Positions 1-9,249 are shown, counted from the stretch's first letter. The stretch is DNA of 64,000 nt from Eubacteriales bacterium (GCA_030536515.1 JAUNPV010000008.1:57099-121098), one strand, 5' to 3'. Numbers and translations are program-made. The notes: generated by a model not told the origin, from the letters alone.

Positions 1-335
1 CTCTTCAGAGCCAGGCGCTTGGCCTTCTTGTTCAGGGTGTAACTGTAGTCCCGGGGCTTGGGGGCGAACACGATGCCGCCGTGAGTCCACTGGGGAGCAC
101 GGGTGGAGCCCTGACGGGCACGACCGGTGCCCTTCTGACGCCAGGGCTTGCGGCCGCCGCCGGAAACCTCTGCGCGGGTCAGAGCGCTCTGAGTGCCCTG
201 ACGCTTGTTGGCCAGGTGGTTCTTGACCACATCGTGGACAACAGACTCATTGGGGTTAATGCCAAACACAGCTTCGGAGAGCTCGATCTCGCCAACCAGC
301 TTGCCGGACATATCATAAACATTGGTCTTAAGCAT
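1..335 (-). CDS. rplD: 50S ribosomal protein L4 (5' part only)
   Basis: Large-subunit protein L4, which binds 23S rRNA and lines part of the exit tunnel; in several bacteria it also represses its own S10 operon. The start at 335 gives [19 protein letters not shown] and is preceded by AAGGAG about ten bases upstream. The conserved motif [15 protein letters not shown] follows near residue 65, then the [11 protein letters not shown] segment. Only about 111 of the usual roughly 205 codons are inside the window; the gene runs off the left edge. It follows rplC by 19 bases in the normal S10 operon order. Confidence 0.97.
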   Translation of the reverse strand, partial: MLKTNVYDMSGKLVGEIELSEAVFGINPNESVVHDVVKNHLANKRQGTQSALTRAEVSGGGRKPWRQKGTGRARQGSTRAPQWTHGGIVFAPKPRDYSYTLNKKAKRLALK

Positions 336-354
336 GATTTAAGATCTCCTTTCC

Positions 355-1077
355 TTAGCCTCTTGCGGAAGCCTTCTGGGGGTTTCTGCCGGAAGCCTTC
401 TGCGGGTTCTTGCTGATGCCGGCTGCTGCAGCGGTCTTGACCTTGTTGTTCTTCACAGTGTTGCGGATGTAGACCAGGCCGCCCTTAGGGCCGGGGATAG
501 CACCGCGAACAACGATCATGTTCAGCTCTGCGTCAACCTTAACGATTTCCAGGTTCTCAATGGTGACCTGCTCGTCGCCCATCTGACCTGCGCCGATCTT
601 ACCGGGGAAGATGCGGGACTGGTGAGAGGAGGCGCCCATGGAGCCTGCGTGACGGTGGACAGGGCCGCCGCCGTGGGTCATGTCGATACGGGCAGCGCCG
701 TGACGCTTGATAACGCCCTGGTAGCCATGGCCCTTGCTGATGCCGGTGACGTCGATCATGTCGCCGGCGGTGAAGGTGTCAGCCTTGACAACGTCGCCGA
801 CGTTCATGTCAGCAGCCTTGTCCAGCTTGAACTCCTTCAGGTGCTTCTTAGCCTCGACGCCGGCCTTCTTCAGATGGCCAGCCTCAGGCTTGGTCAGCTT
901 GGCTTCCTTCACATCTTCGAAGCCCAGCTGGACGGCCACATAGCCGTCGGTCTCGACGGTCTTCTTCTGAGTGACGACGCAGGGACCTGCTTCCACAACG
1001 GTAACAGGAATGACCTTGCCGCTCTCATCGAAGATCTGGGTCATGCCCACTTTTTTGCCGATGATTGCTTTCTGCAT
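355..1077 (-). CDS. rplC: 50S ribosomal protein L3
   Basis: Large-subunit protein L3, an early assembly protein reaching towards the peptidyl-transferase centre. The protein starts [20 protein letters not shown] and carries the typical [16 protein letters not shown] and [11 protein letters not shown] segments. At 240 residues it is about 30 longer than usual. The extra residues are a basic, Ala-rich tail in which NPQKAS occurs twice, so the extension looks like a short internal duplication; its role is unknown. It lies between rpsJ and rplD in standard S10 operon order. Identity is certain; only the tail is odd. Confidence 0.97.
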   Translation of the reverse strand: MQKAIIGKKVGMTQIFDESGKVIPVTVVEAGPCVVTQKKTVETDGYVAVQLGFEDVKEAKLTKPEAGHLKKAGVEAKKHLKEFKLDKAADMNVGDVVKADTFTAGDMIDVTGISKGHGYQGVIKRHGAARIDMTHGGGPVHRHAGSMGASSHQSRIFPGKIGAGQMGDEQVTIENLEIVKVDAELNMIVVRGAIPGPKGGLVYIRNTVKNNKVKTAAAAGISKNPQKASGRNPQKASARG

Positions 1078-1107
1078 TTTGGTTTTCTCCTTTTATTAGG
1101 TTATTGG

Positions 1108-1135
1108 TTGACGGGAGCATTGGGTCTCCTGTCAA
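1108..1135 (-). promoter_or_regulatory. hairpin in the rpsJ-rplC spacer
   Basis: On the minus strand TTGACAGGAG pairs with CTCCCGTCAA around an 8-base loop, with one mismatch. It sits in a 115-base gap between rpsJ and rplC, which is long for this operon. No T-run follows, so it looks like a processing or stability element rather than a terminator. Function is inferred only. Confidence 0.45.
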
Positions 1136-1192
1136 CATGACCCGTCCGCCCGATGCCAGACAGTGCGGGCAGCTGTAAACGTTGTTACGTGA

Positions 1193-1501
1193 TTACAGCT
1201 TTATCTCAATCTCAACACCAGCGGGAAGGTCCAGGCTCATGAGGGCCTCGACGGTCTTCTGGTTGGGGTTGAGGATATCGATCAGTCTCTTGTGGGTTCT
1301 GCGCTCGAACTGCTCACGGCTGTCCTTGTTGACATGGGGAGAGCGAAGGATGGTAACAACTTCCTTCTTGGTGGGCAGCGGGATGGGGCCGGAAACCTGG
1401 GCGCCGTTGCGCTTGCCGGTTTCCACGATCTTTGCAGCGCTGGAGTCGATCAGCTGGTGATCGTAAGCCTTCAGCCGGATGCGGATCATCTGATTTGCCA
1501 T
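1193..1501 (-). CDS. rpsJ: 30S ribosomal protein S10
   Basis: Small-subunit protein S10, which also serves as NusE in antitermination complexes. The 102-residue product starts [20 protein letters not shown] and ends [12 protein letters not shown], matching the family in length and sequence. A strong AAGGAGG site lies just upstream of the ATG at 1501. It is the first gene of the S10 operon and is preceded by a leader of about 270 bases. Confidence 0.98.
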   Translation of the reverse strand: MANQMIRIRLKAYDHQLIDSSAAKIVETGKRNGAQVSGPIPLPTKKEVVTILRSPHVNKDSREQFERRTHKRLIDILNPNQKTVEALMSLDLPAGVEIEIKL

Positions 1502-1772
1502 GGTTTGTTTTCCTCCTTGAAAATCACGTACTCAGTTTCTTTAGGTACCTGGGTACGGTCGAACTGTTTTGTCCGCGCCGCCGTGCGTATCACTCTAAGC
1601 CATGAAAAATGGCCGACCGAGGCCGACCTTCCCTCCGGCGCAGCGATATACGCAAGCGCTTCCAGAAGCAGTTCAGCCGCCCGATGACCGGACATACTCC
1701 GCAGAAGTTACCGGTTTTCACCGCAATCTCCTGCATCATCGCATTGCTCGCATGGTTATCCCAATCGCAAGC
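1502..1772 (-). promoter_or_regulatory. long 5' leader of the S10 operon
   Basis: The distance from the predicted promoter at 1779-1807 to the rpsJ start is about 270 bases and contains no credible gene. The sequence holds a near-tandem GGTCGGCC motif followed by ATTTTTC, and several GC-rich self-complementary stretches. A leader of this length fits autogenous control of ribosomal protein operons (known for L4 in other bacteria). I cannot match it to a specific known leader class. Confidence 0.45.
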
Positions 1773-1778
1773 TCAATT

Positions 1779-1807
1779 ATATTATCATCCGAAGCCCCAT
1801 TTGTCAA
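1779..1807 (-). promoter_or_regulatory. sigma-A type promoter of the S10 operon
   Basis: On the minus strand TTGACA (1802-1807) is followed after 17 bases by TAATAT (1779-1784). Spacing is ideal and the direction fits rpsJ. Confidence 0.7.
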
Positions 1808-1907
1808 GCATTTTTTCAGAATTTTTCACAAAAATTTGCCGCATTTTTCTGTCATTCCGCCGATGGTGTTTGGTGTAAATGTTATGGCGTTTTTTGCAAA
1901 TACCGCC

Positions 1908-2062
1908 GTAGGGAACGGATTTATCCGTTCCGCAAAAATGCCACCCGCCCGGGTGGCATTTTTTATTGCGTAAGGAAGGGAAAGAAGGGCCGGACAGCCG
2001 CAAGGGCTGTCCCTACGCAAATCGCTTATGGATGCAGCGGAACGGATGAATCCGTTCCCTAC
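1908..2062. repeat. inverted GTAG-foot repeat cluster
   Basis: Three GTAG-foot palindromes: 1908-1931 (plus orientation, stem GGAACGGA/TCCGTTCC), 1992-2016 (minus, stem GGACAGCC/GGCTGTCC) and 2039-2062 (minus, a variant of the first). The outer two can also pair with each other. The cluster fills the gap between rsgA and the S10 promoter and encloses the rsgA terminator. Confidence 0.8.
1934..1963 (-). terminator. intrinsic terminator after rsgA
   Basis: AAAAATGCCACCC pairs perfectly with GGGTGGCATTTTT around a 4-base loop. The A/T flanks make it usable in both directions; in context it ends the long operon whose last gene is rsgA. Confidence 0.85.
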
Positions 2063-2067
2063 GATTT

Positions 2068-2955
2068 TTACTTGAGCTCCCACAGCTTAATCTGTGCCGC
2101 CTTTTCGTACAGCTTCAGATAACTGTCATACCGGGTCGGTTCGATATCCCCGGCCTCGGCGGCGGTGCGGACGGCGCAGCCGGGCTCTTTCCGGTGGGAG
2201 CAGTCCCGGAACTGGCAGGTTCCAAGATAACACCCAAAATCCGGGAAGGCGTACTGCAAATCCTCTTTCAGAATCACGTCCATCTGGTCGGTGTCGAAGG
2301 AGGAAAAGCCCGGGGTGTCCGCCACGTAGGTGTTGTCCCCCAGGCAATACAGCTCCACGTGCCGGGTGGTGTGGCGGCCCCGGCCCAGCTTTTCGGATAC
2401 CTCCCCGGTGGCCAGGTTCAGTGCCGGGGCCAGGCGGTTCAGGATGCTGCTCTTGCCCACGCCGGAATTGCCGGTGAAGGCGGTGAGCTTTCCTTGAATG
2501 AAGGAGGCCAGCGCCTCCACCCCGCTGCCTGTCTCGGCGCTGGTGGAAATCACCGGGAAGCCTGCGTGCTCATAGATGCGCACCAGGTCCAGCGCCGGGT
2601 CCAAATCGCACTTGTTGACGCACAGGTACACCGGCACCCCCTGGGCGAGCGCAATGGCGGCCACCCGGTCGATGAGGTACGGCTCCGTCACCGGATTGAC
2701 GTTGGCGGCGAAAATCACCAGAGCGTCGATGTTGGCCACCGCCGGCCGGACGAAGGAGTTGCGCCGGGGCAGGATTTTTTCCACCATGCCCCTGCCCCGC
2801 TCCACGGAAATCTCCACCAGGTCCCCGGTGAGGGGGGAATTTCCCTCCTTGCGCAGAATGCCTCTGGCCCGGCAGGTAACCAGGCCGCCGTCGGTCTGCA
2901 CGTCATAAAAGCCGCTGAGAGAGCGCAGGATGCGCCCGGTTTTTTTCTCACTCAT
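2068..2955 (-). CDS. rsgA: ribosome small subunit-dependent GTPase A
   Basis: Circularly permuted GTPase that helps mature the 30S subunit. The 295-residue protein has an N-terminal OB-type region, then the G motifs in permuted order: VNKCDL (G4) near residue 115, GNSGVGKSSILN (G1) near 165 and DTPGFSSF (G3) near 215. A zinc knuckle follows, with the cysteines and histidine of CYLGTCQFRDCSHRKEPGC. The start overlaps the end of the kinase gene by 8 bases, so translation is probably coupled. The order kinase-rsgA is conserved in Firmicutes, although rpe and thiN, which follow in Bacillus subtilis, are absent here. Confidence 0.97.
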   Translation of the reverse strand: MSEKKTGRILRSLSGFYDVQTDGGLVTCRARGILRKEGNSPLTGDLVEISVERGRGMVEKILPRRNSFVRPAVANIDALVIFAANVNPVTEPYLIDRVAAIALAQGVPVYLCVNKCDLDPALDLVRIYEHAGFPVISTSAETGSGVEALASFIQGKLTAFTGNSGVGKSSILNRLAPALNLATGEVSEKLGRGRHTTRHVELYCLGDNTYVADTPGFSSFDTDQMDVILKEDLQYAFPDFGCYLGTCQFRDCSHRKEPGCAVRTAAEAGDIEPTRYDSYLKLYEKAAQIKLWELK

Positions 2956-5014
2956 CGCCGAACTTCACTTCCTGTGTGTTATAGAAGGTGCCGTTGATGT
3001 ACAGGTCGAAGGGAACGACGCCCTTGCCGGACAGCTCCACGGTGTTGCTGGTGACCCCGGCGGAAATCCATTTGCTTTCCAGAATGTCGTTGGTGCCGCT
3101 GAGGCAGATTTCCAGCTTGAAGTCCTCGTCCATTTCCGGCAGAGCGAAGGTGACGGGCACGGTGGTCAGCTCCGGCTGGGTGGGCTCGGTCTCCACGGTG
3201 GGGATGGTCTCCGGGGCGTTTTCATCGGGGCCGGTGGACACCCAGAGCTTAATCTGGGTGCTCACGTCCATGAGGGTATCCTCCTTGTGGGACTGCTTCA
3301 CCACCTCGCCGGCGGGCTTGATGTAGGTAATCTGCTCAATGACGATGTTGGTAAAGCCCATCTGCTCCAGATATTTCTGGGCCCGGTTGATTTCCAGCCC
3401 CACCACGTTGGGCATCAGGGCCTCCTGGATATCGGTGCCGGTGCTGACGTAGAGGTACACCGTCTGGCCCGGGGTCAGGGGGGTGTCCTTGCTGGGCTCG
3501 GTGCGGATGACCTTGCCCGCCTCATAGATGTAGTTTTCCTCTGTTTTGCGCAGGGGCTGGAAGCCCTGGCTGATGAGGGCCGCCTCCGCCTGGTCCACGT
3601 CCACGTTGACGTAGTCGTCCATCAGCTTCTGGGGCGGCTCCTTGCCCATGCTGACGGTGAGCCACAGGTCGGAGCCCTTCTGGACCTCCTCCCCGGGGGC
3701 CGGGTTCTGGGACATAATCTGCCCCTCGGCGTAGACCTCGCTGTACTGCTTGGGATTTAAGTGGATGACAAAATCCTCGTAGCGGGCCTCGAAGCCCTCG
3801 CCGTACATCTCGTATTTCAAATTGGGCACCTGGACCAGGTCCTTTTTCCGGTTCAGCAGGGCCCCGTTGAACAGGGCCACCAGGAACACCACAATGGCAA
3901 TCACCGCCACGGCGCTGCAAATGACAATGGCGGTTGTTGCAATGCGGCTGCGCTCCTCCACCCGGCGCTTTTCCTCGGCCTTGCGCCGCTGCTGGGTCCG
4001 GCGGACCAGCTCGGCGCTGCCGCCGATGTCCGCCTGAGGCAGCTTTCCGGTGCTGCGGCGCTTCGGCTCCTCCGGCCGGATGCCGGTTTTGGCCTGGACC
4101 ATCCGGTCGGCGGTGGTCCGGGCGGCAATGCCCGAGGGCAGGGTCCGGGTGGAATCGTCCAGCAGGGTGTGGTGCTGGAAGACGATGTTGGGGTTTTTCC
4201 GGAATTCCTCCATATCCTGAAGCATTTCCGTGGCGGAGGCGTACCGGTCCCGCAGCTCCAGGGCCATGGCCTTGACAATAATCTGCTCCAGGCCCACGGG
4301 CATATTGGGATTTAAGGTGGAGGGCTTGGGGGCCCCGCCGTTGATGTGCTGAATGGCGACGGACACGGCGGATTCCCCGTCGTAGGGCGGCCGGCCGGTC
4401 ATCATCTCGTACATGACCACGCCCAGGGAATACAGGTCCGCCCGGTTGTCGGTGTGGCCGCCCTTGGCCTGCTCGGGGGAGATGTAGTGAACGGAGCCAA
4501 GGGCCTCCTTGGTCAGGGTGTTGGATTTATTCATAACCCGGGCAATGCCAAAGTCCATGACCTTGACAGAGCCGTTTTTCAGCACCATCACATTGTGGGG
4601 CTTGATATCCCGGTGGACGATGCCCCGGCTGTGGGCGTGTTCCAGGCCCTTGGCAATCTGCATGGCAAAGTGCAGTGTCTCCTTCCAGTTGAGCACGCCC
4701 TTTTTCTCCATATACTGCTTCAGGGAAATACCGTCAATCAGCTCCATGACGATATAATTTCCCTCGTCGGTGGAGGAAACGTCATAGACCTGGACGATGT
4801 TGGGGTGGCTGAGCATGGCCACCGCCTCGCCCTCCGCCCGGAACCGGCGGCGGAACTCCTCGTCCCTGGCAAATTCGTCTTTTAATATCTTGATGGCTAC
4901 CAGCCGGTTCAGACGGTGGCAGCGGGCTTTATATACAACGGCCATGCCGCCGGTGCCGATGATTTCCAAAATCTCGTACCGGTTATCCAGCAGCCGTCCG
5001 ATATATTGATCCAT
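2948..5014 (-). CDS. prkC: PASTA-domain Ser/Thr protein kinase (PrkC/PknB type)
   Basis: Membrane kinase that senses peptidoglycan or lipid II fragments and phosphorylates cell-wall and translation proteins. The start at 5014 (MDQYIGRLLDNRYEIL) has AAGGAG 9 bases upstream; a longer upstream reading lacks a site. Seen in the 688-residue protein: glycine loop GTGGMAVVY (20-28), ATP lysine K42, HRDIKPHN, DFGIARV, one membrane segment around residue 375, three PASTA repeats, then a Thr/Pro/Glu linker and a C-terminal extracellular domain of about 75 residues I do not recognise. The partner phosphatase lies directly upstream (20-base gap). Most family members end after the PASTA repeats, so the last domain is an addition. 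Confidence 0.95.
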   Translation of the reverse strand: MDQYIGRLLDNRYEILEIIGTGGMAVVYKARCHRLNRLVAIKILKDEFARDEEFRRRFRAEGEAVAMLSHPNIVQVYDVSSTDEGNYIVMELIDGISLKQYMEKKGVLNWKETLHFAMQIAKGLEHAHSRGIVHRDIKPHNVMVLKNGSVKVMDFGIARVMNKSNTLTKEALGSVHYISPEQAKGGHTDNRADLYSLGVVMYEMMTGRPPYDGESAVSVAIQHINGGAPKPSTLNPNMPVGLEQIIVKAMALELRDRYASATEMLQDMEEFRKNPNIVFQHHTLLDDSTRTLPSGIAARTTADRMVQAKTGIRPEEPKRRSTGKLPQADIGGSAELVRRTQQRRKAEEKRRVEERSRIATTAIVICSAVAVIAIVVFLVALFNGALLNRKKDLVQVPNLKYEMYGEGFEARYEDFVIHLNPKQYSEVYAEGQIMSQNPAPGEEVQKGSDLWLTVSMGKEPPQKLMDDYVNVDVDQAEAALISQGFQPLRKTEENYIYEAGKVIRTEPSKDTPLTPGQTVYLYVSTGTDIQEALMPNVVGLEINRAQKYLEQMGFTNIVIEQITYIKPAGEVVKQSHKEDTLMDVSTQIKLWVSTGPDENAPETIPTVETEPTQPELTTVPVTFALPEMDEDFKLEICLSGTNDILESKWISAGVTSNTVELSGKGVVPFDLYINGTFYNTQEVKFGDE

Positions 5015-5034
5015 AGCGAAAAAGCTCCTTCCGT

Positions 5035-5766
5035 CTAAATCAAAACAAGAACGCTGGTCACATTGTCCGGGGCCCCCCGGGTTTTGGCAATGTTCAGCAG
5101 CCTGCGGCAGCAATACTGCTTGTTGACGCCGTGGACCACCTCAAAGAGAATCTCCTGGTCGTCCATGGTGTTGCTGAGGCCGTCGGAGCACAGCAGGAGG
5201 AAGTCCCCCCGGCTTACGTCCACGTGGTACATATCGCACAGGACTCTGGGCTCCGTGCCGATGGCCCGGGTGATGAAGTTCTTCCCCGGGTAGGATTTGG
5301 AAAGCTCCGGAGTCAGCTCCCCCCGGTCCACCATCATCTGCACCAGGGAGTGGTCCCTGGTAATTTGATTGATACCCCCGGCATTGATGGCGTAGCAGCG
5401 GCTGTCGCCCACGTTCACCACGGTCACGTGGCGGCCCCGGACCAGGGCAGCAACCAAAGTGGTGCCCATGCCGTCGAATTCCTCAAACTGGACCGCCTGG
5501 TCATAGACGGTGAAGTTGGCCAGCTTCACGGCGCTGTGCATCATCATGTCAATCTGCTCCTGCTTCATGCCGGGCTTCCAGCACCGGCGGACCTCCTCCA
5601 CGAAGACCTCCACCGCCAGAGTCGAGGCGATATTGCCGGATTTCGCCCCGCCCATGCCGTCACAGACAATGACCAGCAGGGTGCTGCGGTCCAGCTTTTC
5701 CATTTGGTAGGCGTCCTGGTTCTGCTTGCGGACATTGCCAGGATCGGTCAGTCCCCAGCTTTGCAT
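5035..5766 (-). CDS. prpC: PP2C-family Ser/Thr phosphatase (PrpC/Stp type)
   Basis: Metal-dependent phosphatase that reverses PASTA-kinase phosphorylation. The start at 5766 (MQSWGLTDPGNVRKQNQDAY) has GAGGAG upstream; a longer ORF start would lie within the repeat at 5811-5922. The 243-residue protein shows PP2C metal motifs: the NQDAY aspartate, CDGMGGAKSGNIAS, NVGDSRCYAI, and the C-terminal LLCSDGLSN and GAPDNVTSVL. It has no membrane segment. It is co-oriented with and just upstream of its kinase partner, as in other Firmicutes. Confidence 0.95.
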   Translation of the reverse strand: MQSWGLTDPGNVRKQNQDAYQMEKLDRSTLLVIVCDGMGGAKSGNIASTLAVEVFVEEVRRCWKPGMKQEQIDMMMHSAVKLANFTVYDQAVQFEEFDGMGTTLVAALVRGRHVTVVNVGDSRCYAINAGGINQITRDHSLVQMMVDRGELTPELSKSYPGKNFITRAIGTEPRVLCDMYHVDVSRGDFLLLCSDGLSNTMDDQEILFEVVHGVNKQYCCRRLLNIAKTRGAPDNVTSVLVLI

Positions 5767-5810
5767 GGGCGTTGCTCCTCTCTCTTTGGTTTCTCTTTTC
5801 TCTTTCCCTA

Positions 5811-5922
5811 TGTCATTGCGAACCAGCTCGCAAGCTGGTGTGGCAATCCGCTCTCCTTTATATGGAACAACGGGAATACGGATTGCCACAGCCAGTGTTG
5901 CGACACTGGCTTCGCAATGACA
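5811..5922. repeat. four-way-junction palindromic repeat (TCATTGCGA family), complete copy
   Basis: Outer arms TGTCATTGCGAA (5811) and TTCGCAATGACA (5911); left hairpin ACCAGCT/AGCTGGT; inner arms GTGGCAATCCG (5840) and CGGATTGCCAC (5879); right hairpin GCCAGTG/CACTGGC. Folded, it makes two nested stems with a hairpin on either side. It lies between rlmN and the phosphatase gene. Other copies are at 12602, 22657 and 43869. Confidence 0.85.
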
Positions 5923-5929
5923 GAGTGTG

Positions 5930-6955
5930 TTATTTTTCCCTGGTATACTTCCTTCTCAGCTGGCCGCAGGAGGCGTCGATGTCGCCGCCCAGGGTCCGGC
6001 GGACGGTTGCCGTGATGCCGCCGTCCTCCAGGGTCTTTTGGAAGGCCGCCACCGCCGCCCGGGTGCTGGGCTTCAGGGGGCTTTCCTCCACATGGTTCAG
6101 CGGAATCAGGTTGAAGTGGGCCGGCAGGCCCTTCAGCCGCCGCAGCAGCTCCTTTGCATCCTCCACCCGATCGTTGACTCCGTCAATCATGGCGTATTCA
6201 AAGGAAATGCGCCGGGAGGTGGCCTGGTAATACCGGCGGCAGGCATCCAGCAAAGCCTCGCTGGGATAGGCCCGGTTCACGGGCATAATCCTGCTTCGCA
6301 CCTGGTCGTTGGGGGCATGGAGGGACACCGACAGGGTCAGCTGCAATTTCCGTTTGGCCAGCTCGTCGATTTTCGGCACCAGGCCGCAGGTGGACAGGCT
6401 GATGTGCCGCATGGAGATATTCATGCCCGCCGGGCTGTTCACCAGCTCCAGAAAGCGCATGACGTTGTCAAAATTGTCCAGGGGCTCGCCAATGCCCATG
6501 AGCACGATGTGGGACACGGGCAGCCCCGAGTCCACCTGGGTGAACAGCACCTGGTCCAGCATTTCAAAGGGCTCCAGCCGCCGCACCAGTCCCCCCAGGG
6601 TGGAGGCGCAGAAGGCGCAGCCCATCCGGCAGCCCACCTCCGTGGAGATGCAGACGGTGTTGCCGTAGTGATAGCGCATGAGCACCGTCTCCACGCAGTT
6701 GCCGTCCGACAGCTCCCACAGATATTTTATGGTGCCGTCCTTCTGAGATTCCTGCTTTCTGAGGACCTTAGGGGCGTTGATGGGGTATTTGTCCGCCAGA
6801 GTGTCCCGGAGGCCCTTGGGCAGGTTGGTCATTTCATCGTAGGAGCGGACGCCCTTATGGAGCCAGGTAAAGACCTGCCCCGCCCGGAAGGCGGGCTGGC
6901 CCAGCTCCTTTAAGATGTCCGCCAGCTCCGGCTGGGTCAGAGATTTCAGATTCAT
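5930..6955 (-). CDS. rlmN: 23S rRNA (adenine2503-C2)-methyltransferase / tRNA methyltransferase RlmN
   Basis: Radical-SAM enzyme that methylates A2503 of 23S rRNA and A37 of some tRNAs. The 341-residue protein has the cluster motif CRMGCAFC near residue 115 and the conserved C-terminal cysteine in ASCGQLRRKY. The start MNLKSLTQPELADILKELG overlaps the rsmB stop by 4 bases, so the two are coupled. Length and motifs are normal. RlmN rather than Cfr is supported by the N-terminal helical domain and by its place in the standard operon. Confidence 0.96.
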   Translation of the reverse strand: MNLKSLTQPELADILKELGQPAFRAGQVFTWLHKGVRSYDEMTNLPKGLRDTLADKYPINAPKVLRKQESQKDGTIKYLWELSDGNCVETVLMRYHYGNTVCISTEVGCRMGCAFCASTLGGLVRRLEPFEMLDQVLFTQVDSGLPVSHIVLMGIGEPLDNFDNVMRFLELVNSPAGMNISMRHISLSTCGLVPKIDELAKRKLQLTLSVSLHAPNDQVRSRIMPVNRAYPSEALLDACRRYYQATSRRISFEYAMIDGVNDRVEDAKELLRRLKGLPAHFNLIPLNHVEESPLKPSTRAAVAAFQKTLEDGGITATVRRTLGGDIDASCGQLRRKYTREK

Positions 6956-8265
6956 GGTTTCCTCCGCAGACGGCAGATGAAGAAGCCGTCGGTGTCAAGC
7001 TGGCCGGGAATCAGGGTCAGCATTCCGCTTTCGTTTTTGGGAAATGCCTCCGGCAGGTCCAGAGGCTCGCAGGCAAAGTCCGGGTGGCCCGCCAGGAAGG
7101 CGGCCACAATGTCCTCGTTCTCCCGGCGGAGCACCGTGCAGGTGGAGTACAGCAGCACCCCGCCTTTTTTTACGTATCGGCTCTGGTTTTCCAGGATTTT
7201 CAGCTGCAAGGCCGGAAGGTCCTCCATTTCGGCCAGGCTTTTATAGCGGATATCCGGCTTTTTCCGGATAATGCCCAGGCCCGAGCAGGGTACGTCGGCA
7301 ATGACGGTGTCCATAGCCTCCACCCACTCCCGGACCGTTTCGGTGGCGTCCTGCCGGCGGGCGGTGATATTGGCCAGGCCCAGCCGCTCTGCGCCCTTTT
7401 CGATGAGGGCGGTTTTGTGGGCATGAACGTCGCAGGCGGTAATCTGTCCCATGCCGCCCATGGCGATGGCGGCGGCAAAGCTCTTGCCCCCGGGGGCGGC
7501 GCAGCAGTCCAGCACCCGGATATCCGCCTGGGGCAGACGGGCACACAGCACGCTGAGCTTCGCCGCCGGGTCCTGGACGTAGTACAGCCCCTCCCGGAAG
7601 GAGGGCAATGTGTCGATGGAGCCGGTGCCGGACAGCACCAGGCAGTTTTCCATCCAGCCGTGGGGCCGGACGGCGACGTGCTCCGCTTCCAGAATCTTTT
7701 GAAGCTCTCCCATGGTGGTTTTCAGGGTGTTCACCTGGACCACGGTCTCCGGGGATTCGTTGTCGGCGATGAGCATGGGCTCCAGCATTCCCTTGGGCAG
7801 GTTGGCCTTCAGCAGGGAAATCAGCTCATCCGGGTGGCTGTACCGGTCGGCGTAGGACACCGGCTCTTTCAGCTGCCCCCGGGTGCGGACGGCGCTCCGC
7901 AGAACGCCGTTGACCAGGGACCCTGCTTTGGGGCTTTTTCCGTATTTCTTCGCCAGGGTGACGGCTTCATTCACCGCCGCGGAGTCTGGAATTTTGTCAA
8001 GCTCATAAATCTGGTACAGGCCCAGATGGAGAATGTCCCGAACCACCGGATGCAGACTGCTGCGCTTTCCGGTGAGCAGCTGCTTCAAATAAAAATCCAG
8101 CTTTCCCCGGTTTTGCAGCACCCCGTAGCACAGTCGGGTGGCCAGGGCTGCATCCCGGCTGTCCAGCCGGTCCCGGGCAATGTATTCCTTCAGCACACCG
8201 TTGGACCAGGCCCCCTCCCGGCGGCAGGCCATCAGTGCATGAAGGGCGGTCTCCCGGGCGCCCAT
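6952..8265 (-). CDS. rsmB: 16S rRNA (cytosine967-C5)-methyltransferase
   Basis: SAM-dependent methyltransferase acting on C967 of 16S rRNA. The 437-residue protein has an N-terminal NusB-like RNA-binding domain (about 1-130) and a C-terminal Rossmann methyltransferase domain with VLDCCAAPGGKSF (SAM site), DVPCSGLGIIRKKPD and the nucleophile in YSTCTVLRRENED. It abuts fmt (1-base overlap) and overlaps rlmN by 4 bases, as expected for a translationally coupled run. Confidence 0.95.
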   Translation of the reverse strand: MGARETALHALMACRREGAWSNGVLKEYIARDRLDSRDAALATRLCYGVLQNRGKLDFYLKQLLTGKRSSLHPVVRDILHLGLYQIYELDKIPDSAAVNEAVTLAKKYGKSPKAGSLVNGVLRSAVRTRGQLKEPVSYADRYSHPDELISLLKANLPKGMLEPMLIADNESPETVVQVNTLKTTMGELQKILEAEHVAVRPHGWMENCLVLSGTGSIDTLPSFREGLYYVQDPAAKLSVLCARLPQADIRVLDCCAAPGGKSFAAAIAMGGMGQITACDVHAHKTALIEKGAERLGLANITARRQDATETVREWVEAMDTVIADVPCSGLGIIRKKPDIRYKSLAEMEDLPALQLKILENQSRYVKKGGVLLYSTCTVLRRENEDIVAAFLAGHPDFACEPLDLPEAFPKNESGMLTLIPGQLDTDGFFICRLRRKP

Positions 8266-9173
8266 TACGGCTCCAGGGGGTGGCCCCGGAAGTAGTCGGG
8301 GGCCGCCATCCGCTTGCCGCCCTCCACTTGCAGGGAGCGGATTTCCAGAGCGCCCTCACCGCAGGCCATCACCAGGCCGGTTTTGGTCAGGCCAAGCACC
8401 TGGCCGGGGGTTCCGTGGCCTTCGGCCACACGGGTCTCGTGGACCTTGAATTTCTTCCCTTGCAGCTCCATGGTGGCCACGGGCCAGGGGTGCAGGCCCC
8501 GGACCTGGTTGTGAAGCTGCTGAGCAGGCTTCGTAAAGTCCAGAGGGCACATGGATTTATTCAGCATGGGGGCAAAGGTGGCCTGGCTGGGGTCCTGAGG
8601 GGTCCCGGCCACAGGACCGGCTGCAAAGCGGCCCAGGGTCCTGCTCAGCAGGTCCGCCCCCAGCACCGCCAGCCGGTCCAGCAGCTCCCCGGCGGTCTCA
8701 TTGTCCCCGATGGGGGTTTTGAAAATTTCGATGATATCCCCGGCATCCATCTCCCAGGCCATGTGCTGGGCAGTGACGCCGGTCTCCTTCAAGCCGTCCA
8801 GCACCGCCCACTGGTAGGGGGCGGAGCCCCGGTACTGAGGCAGGCAGCTGGCGTGGATGTTGACGCAGCCGAGACTCGGCACGTCCAGCACCCGCTGGGG
8901 CAGAATCCGCCCGTAGGCCACCACGGCGCAGACATCGGGCTTTAGGGCCCGCAGCTGCTCCACGGTCTCCTCCTCCCGGAAATTTTCCGGCTGGAACACG
9001 GGGATGCCCTTTGCCAGGGCCACCTCCTTGACCGGGGAGGCCACCAGCTTCATGCCCCGGCCCTTGGGCCGGTCCGGCTGGGTATAGACACCGACCACCT
9101 CAAAGCCGTCGGCGAGAATTTTTTTCAGGCAGGTGGCCGCAATGTCCGGCGTGCCCATAAATACGACTCTCAA
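8265..9173 (-). CDS. fmt: methionyl-tRNA formyltransferase
   Basis: Formylates initiator Met-tRNA using 10-formyltetrahydrofolate. I choose the TTG at 9173 (reads LRVVFMGTPDIAA, initiating as Met) because GGAGGG lies 7 bases upstream and the protein then has 302 residues, near the family norm. The folate-site motif HASCLPQYRGSAPYQWA is near residue 110. The C-terminal tRNA-binding domain is present and ends RSLQVEGGKRMAAPDYFRGH. It lies beside def, the classical pairing of formylation and deformylation genes. Confidence 0.95.
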   Translation of the reverse strand: MRVVFMGTPDIAATCLKKILADGFEVVGVYTQPDRPKGRGMKLVASPVKEVALAKGIPVFQPENFREEETVEQLRALKPDVCAVVAYGRILPQRVLDVPSLGCVNIHASCLPQYRGSAPYQWAVLDGLKETGVTAQHMAWEMDAGDIIEIFKTPIGDNETAGELLDRLAVLGADLLSRTLGRFAAGPVAGTPQDPSQATFAPMLNKSMCPLDFTKPAQQLHNQVRGLHPWPVATMELQGKKFKVHETRVAEGHGTPGQVLGLTKTGLVMACGEGALEIRSLQVEGGKRMAAPDYFRGHPLEP

Positions 9174-9202
9174 GCTGTTTCCCTCCAACTCAATCTTTTC
9201 TC

Positions 9203-9240
9203 TGTCATGGCAAGCCGGTGCACACCGGCTTGCCATGACA
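9203..9240. repeat. 38-base near-perfect palindrome between fmt and def
   Basis: Two 18-base arms (TGTCATGGCAAGCCGGTG and its complement) around a 2-base centre. The TGTCAT/ATGACA ends resemble the foot of the TCATTGCGA repeat family, so it may be a reduced relative. It has no T-run and sits inside an operon. Confidence 0.7.
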
Positions 9241-9249
9241 CGGAATGCT

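Noticed and set aside
1486-1695. Small ORF overlapping the rpsJ start and leader
   Set aside because: It overlaps the rpsJ ribosome site and start in another frame, has no own ribosome site, and lies inside a probable regulatory leader.
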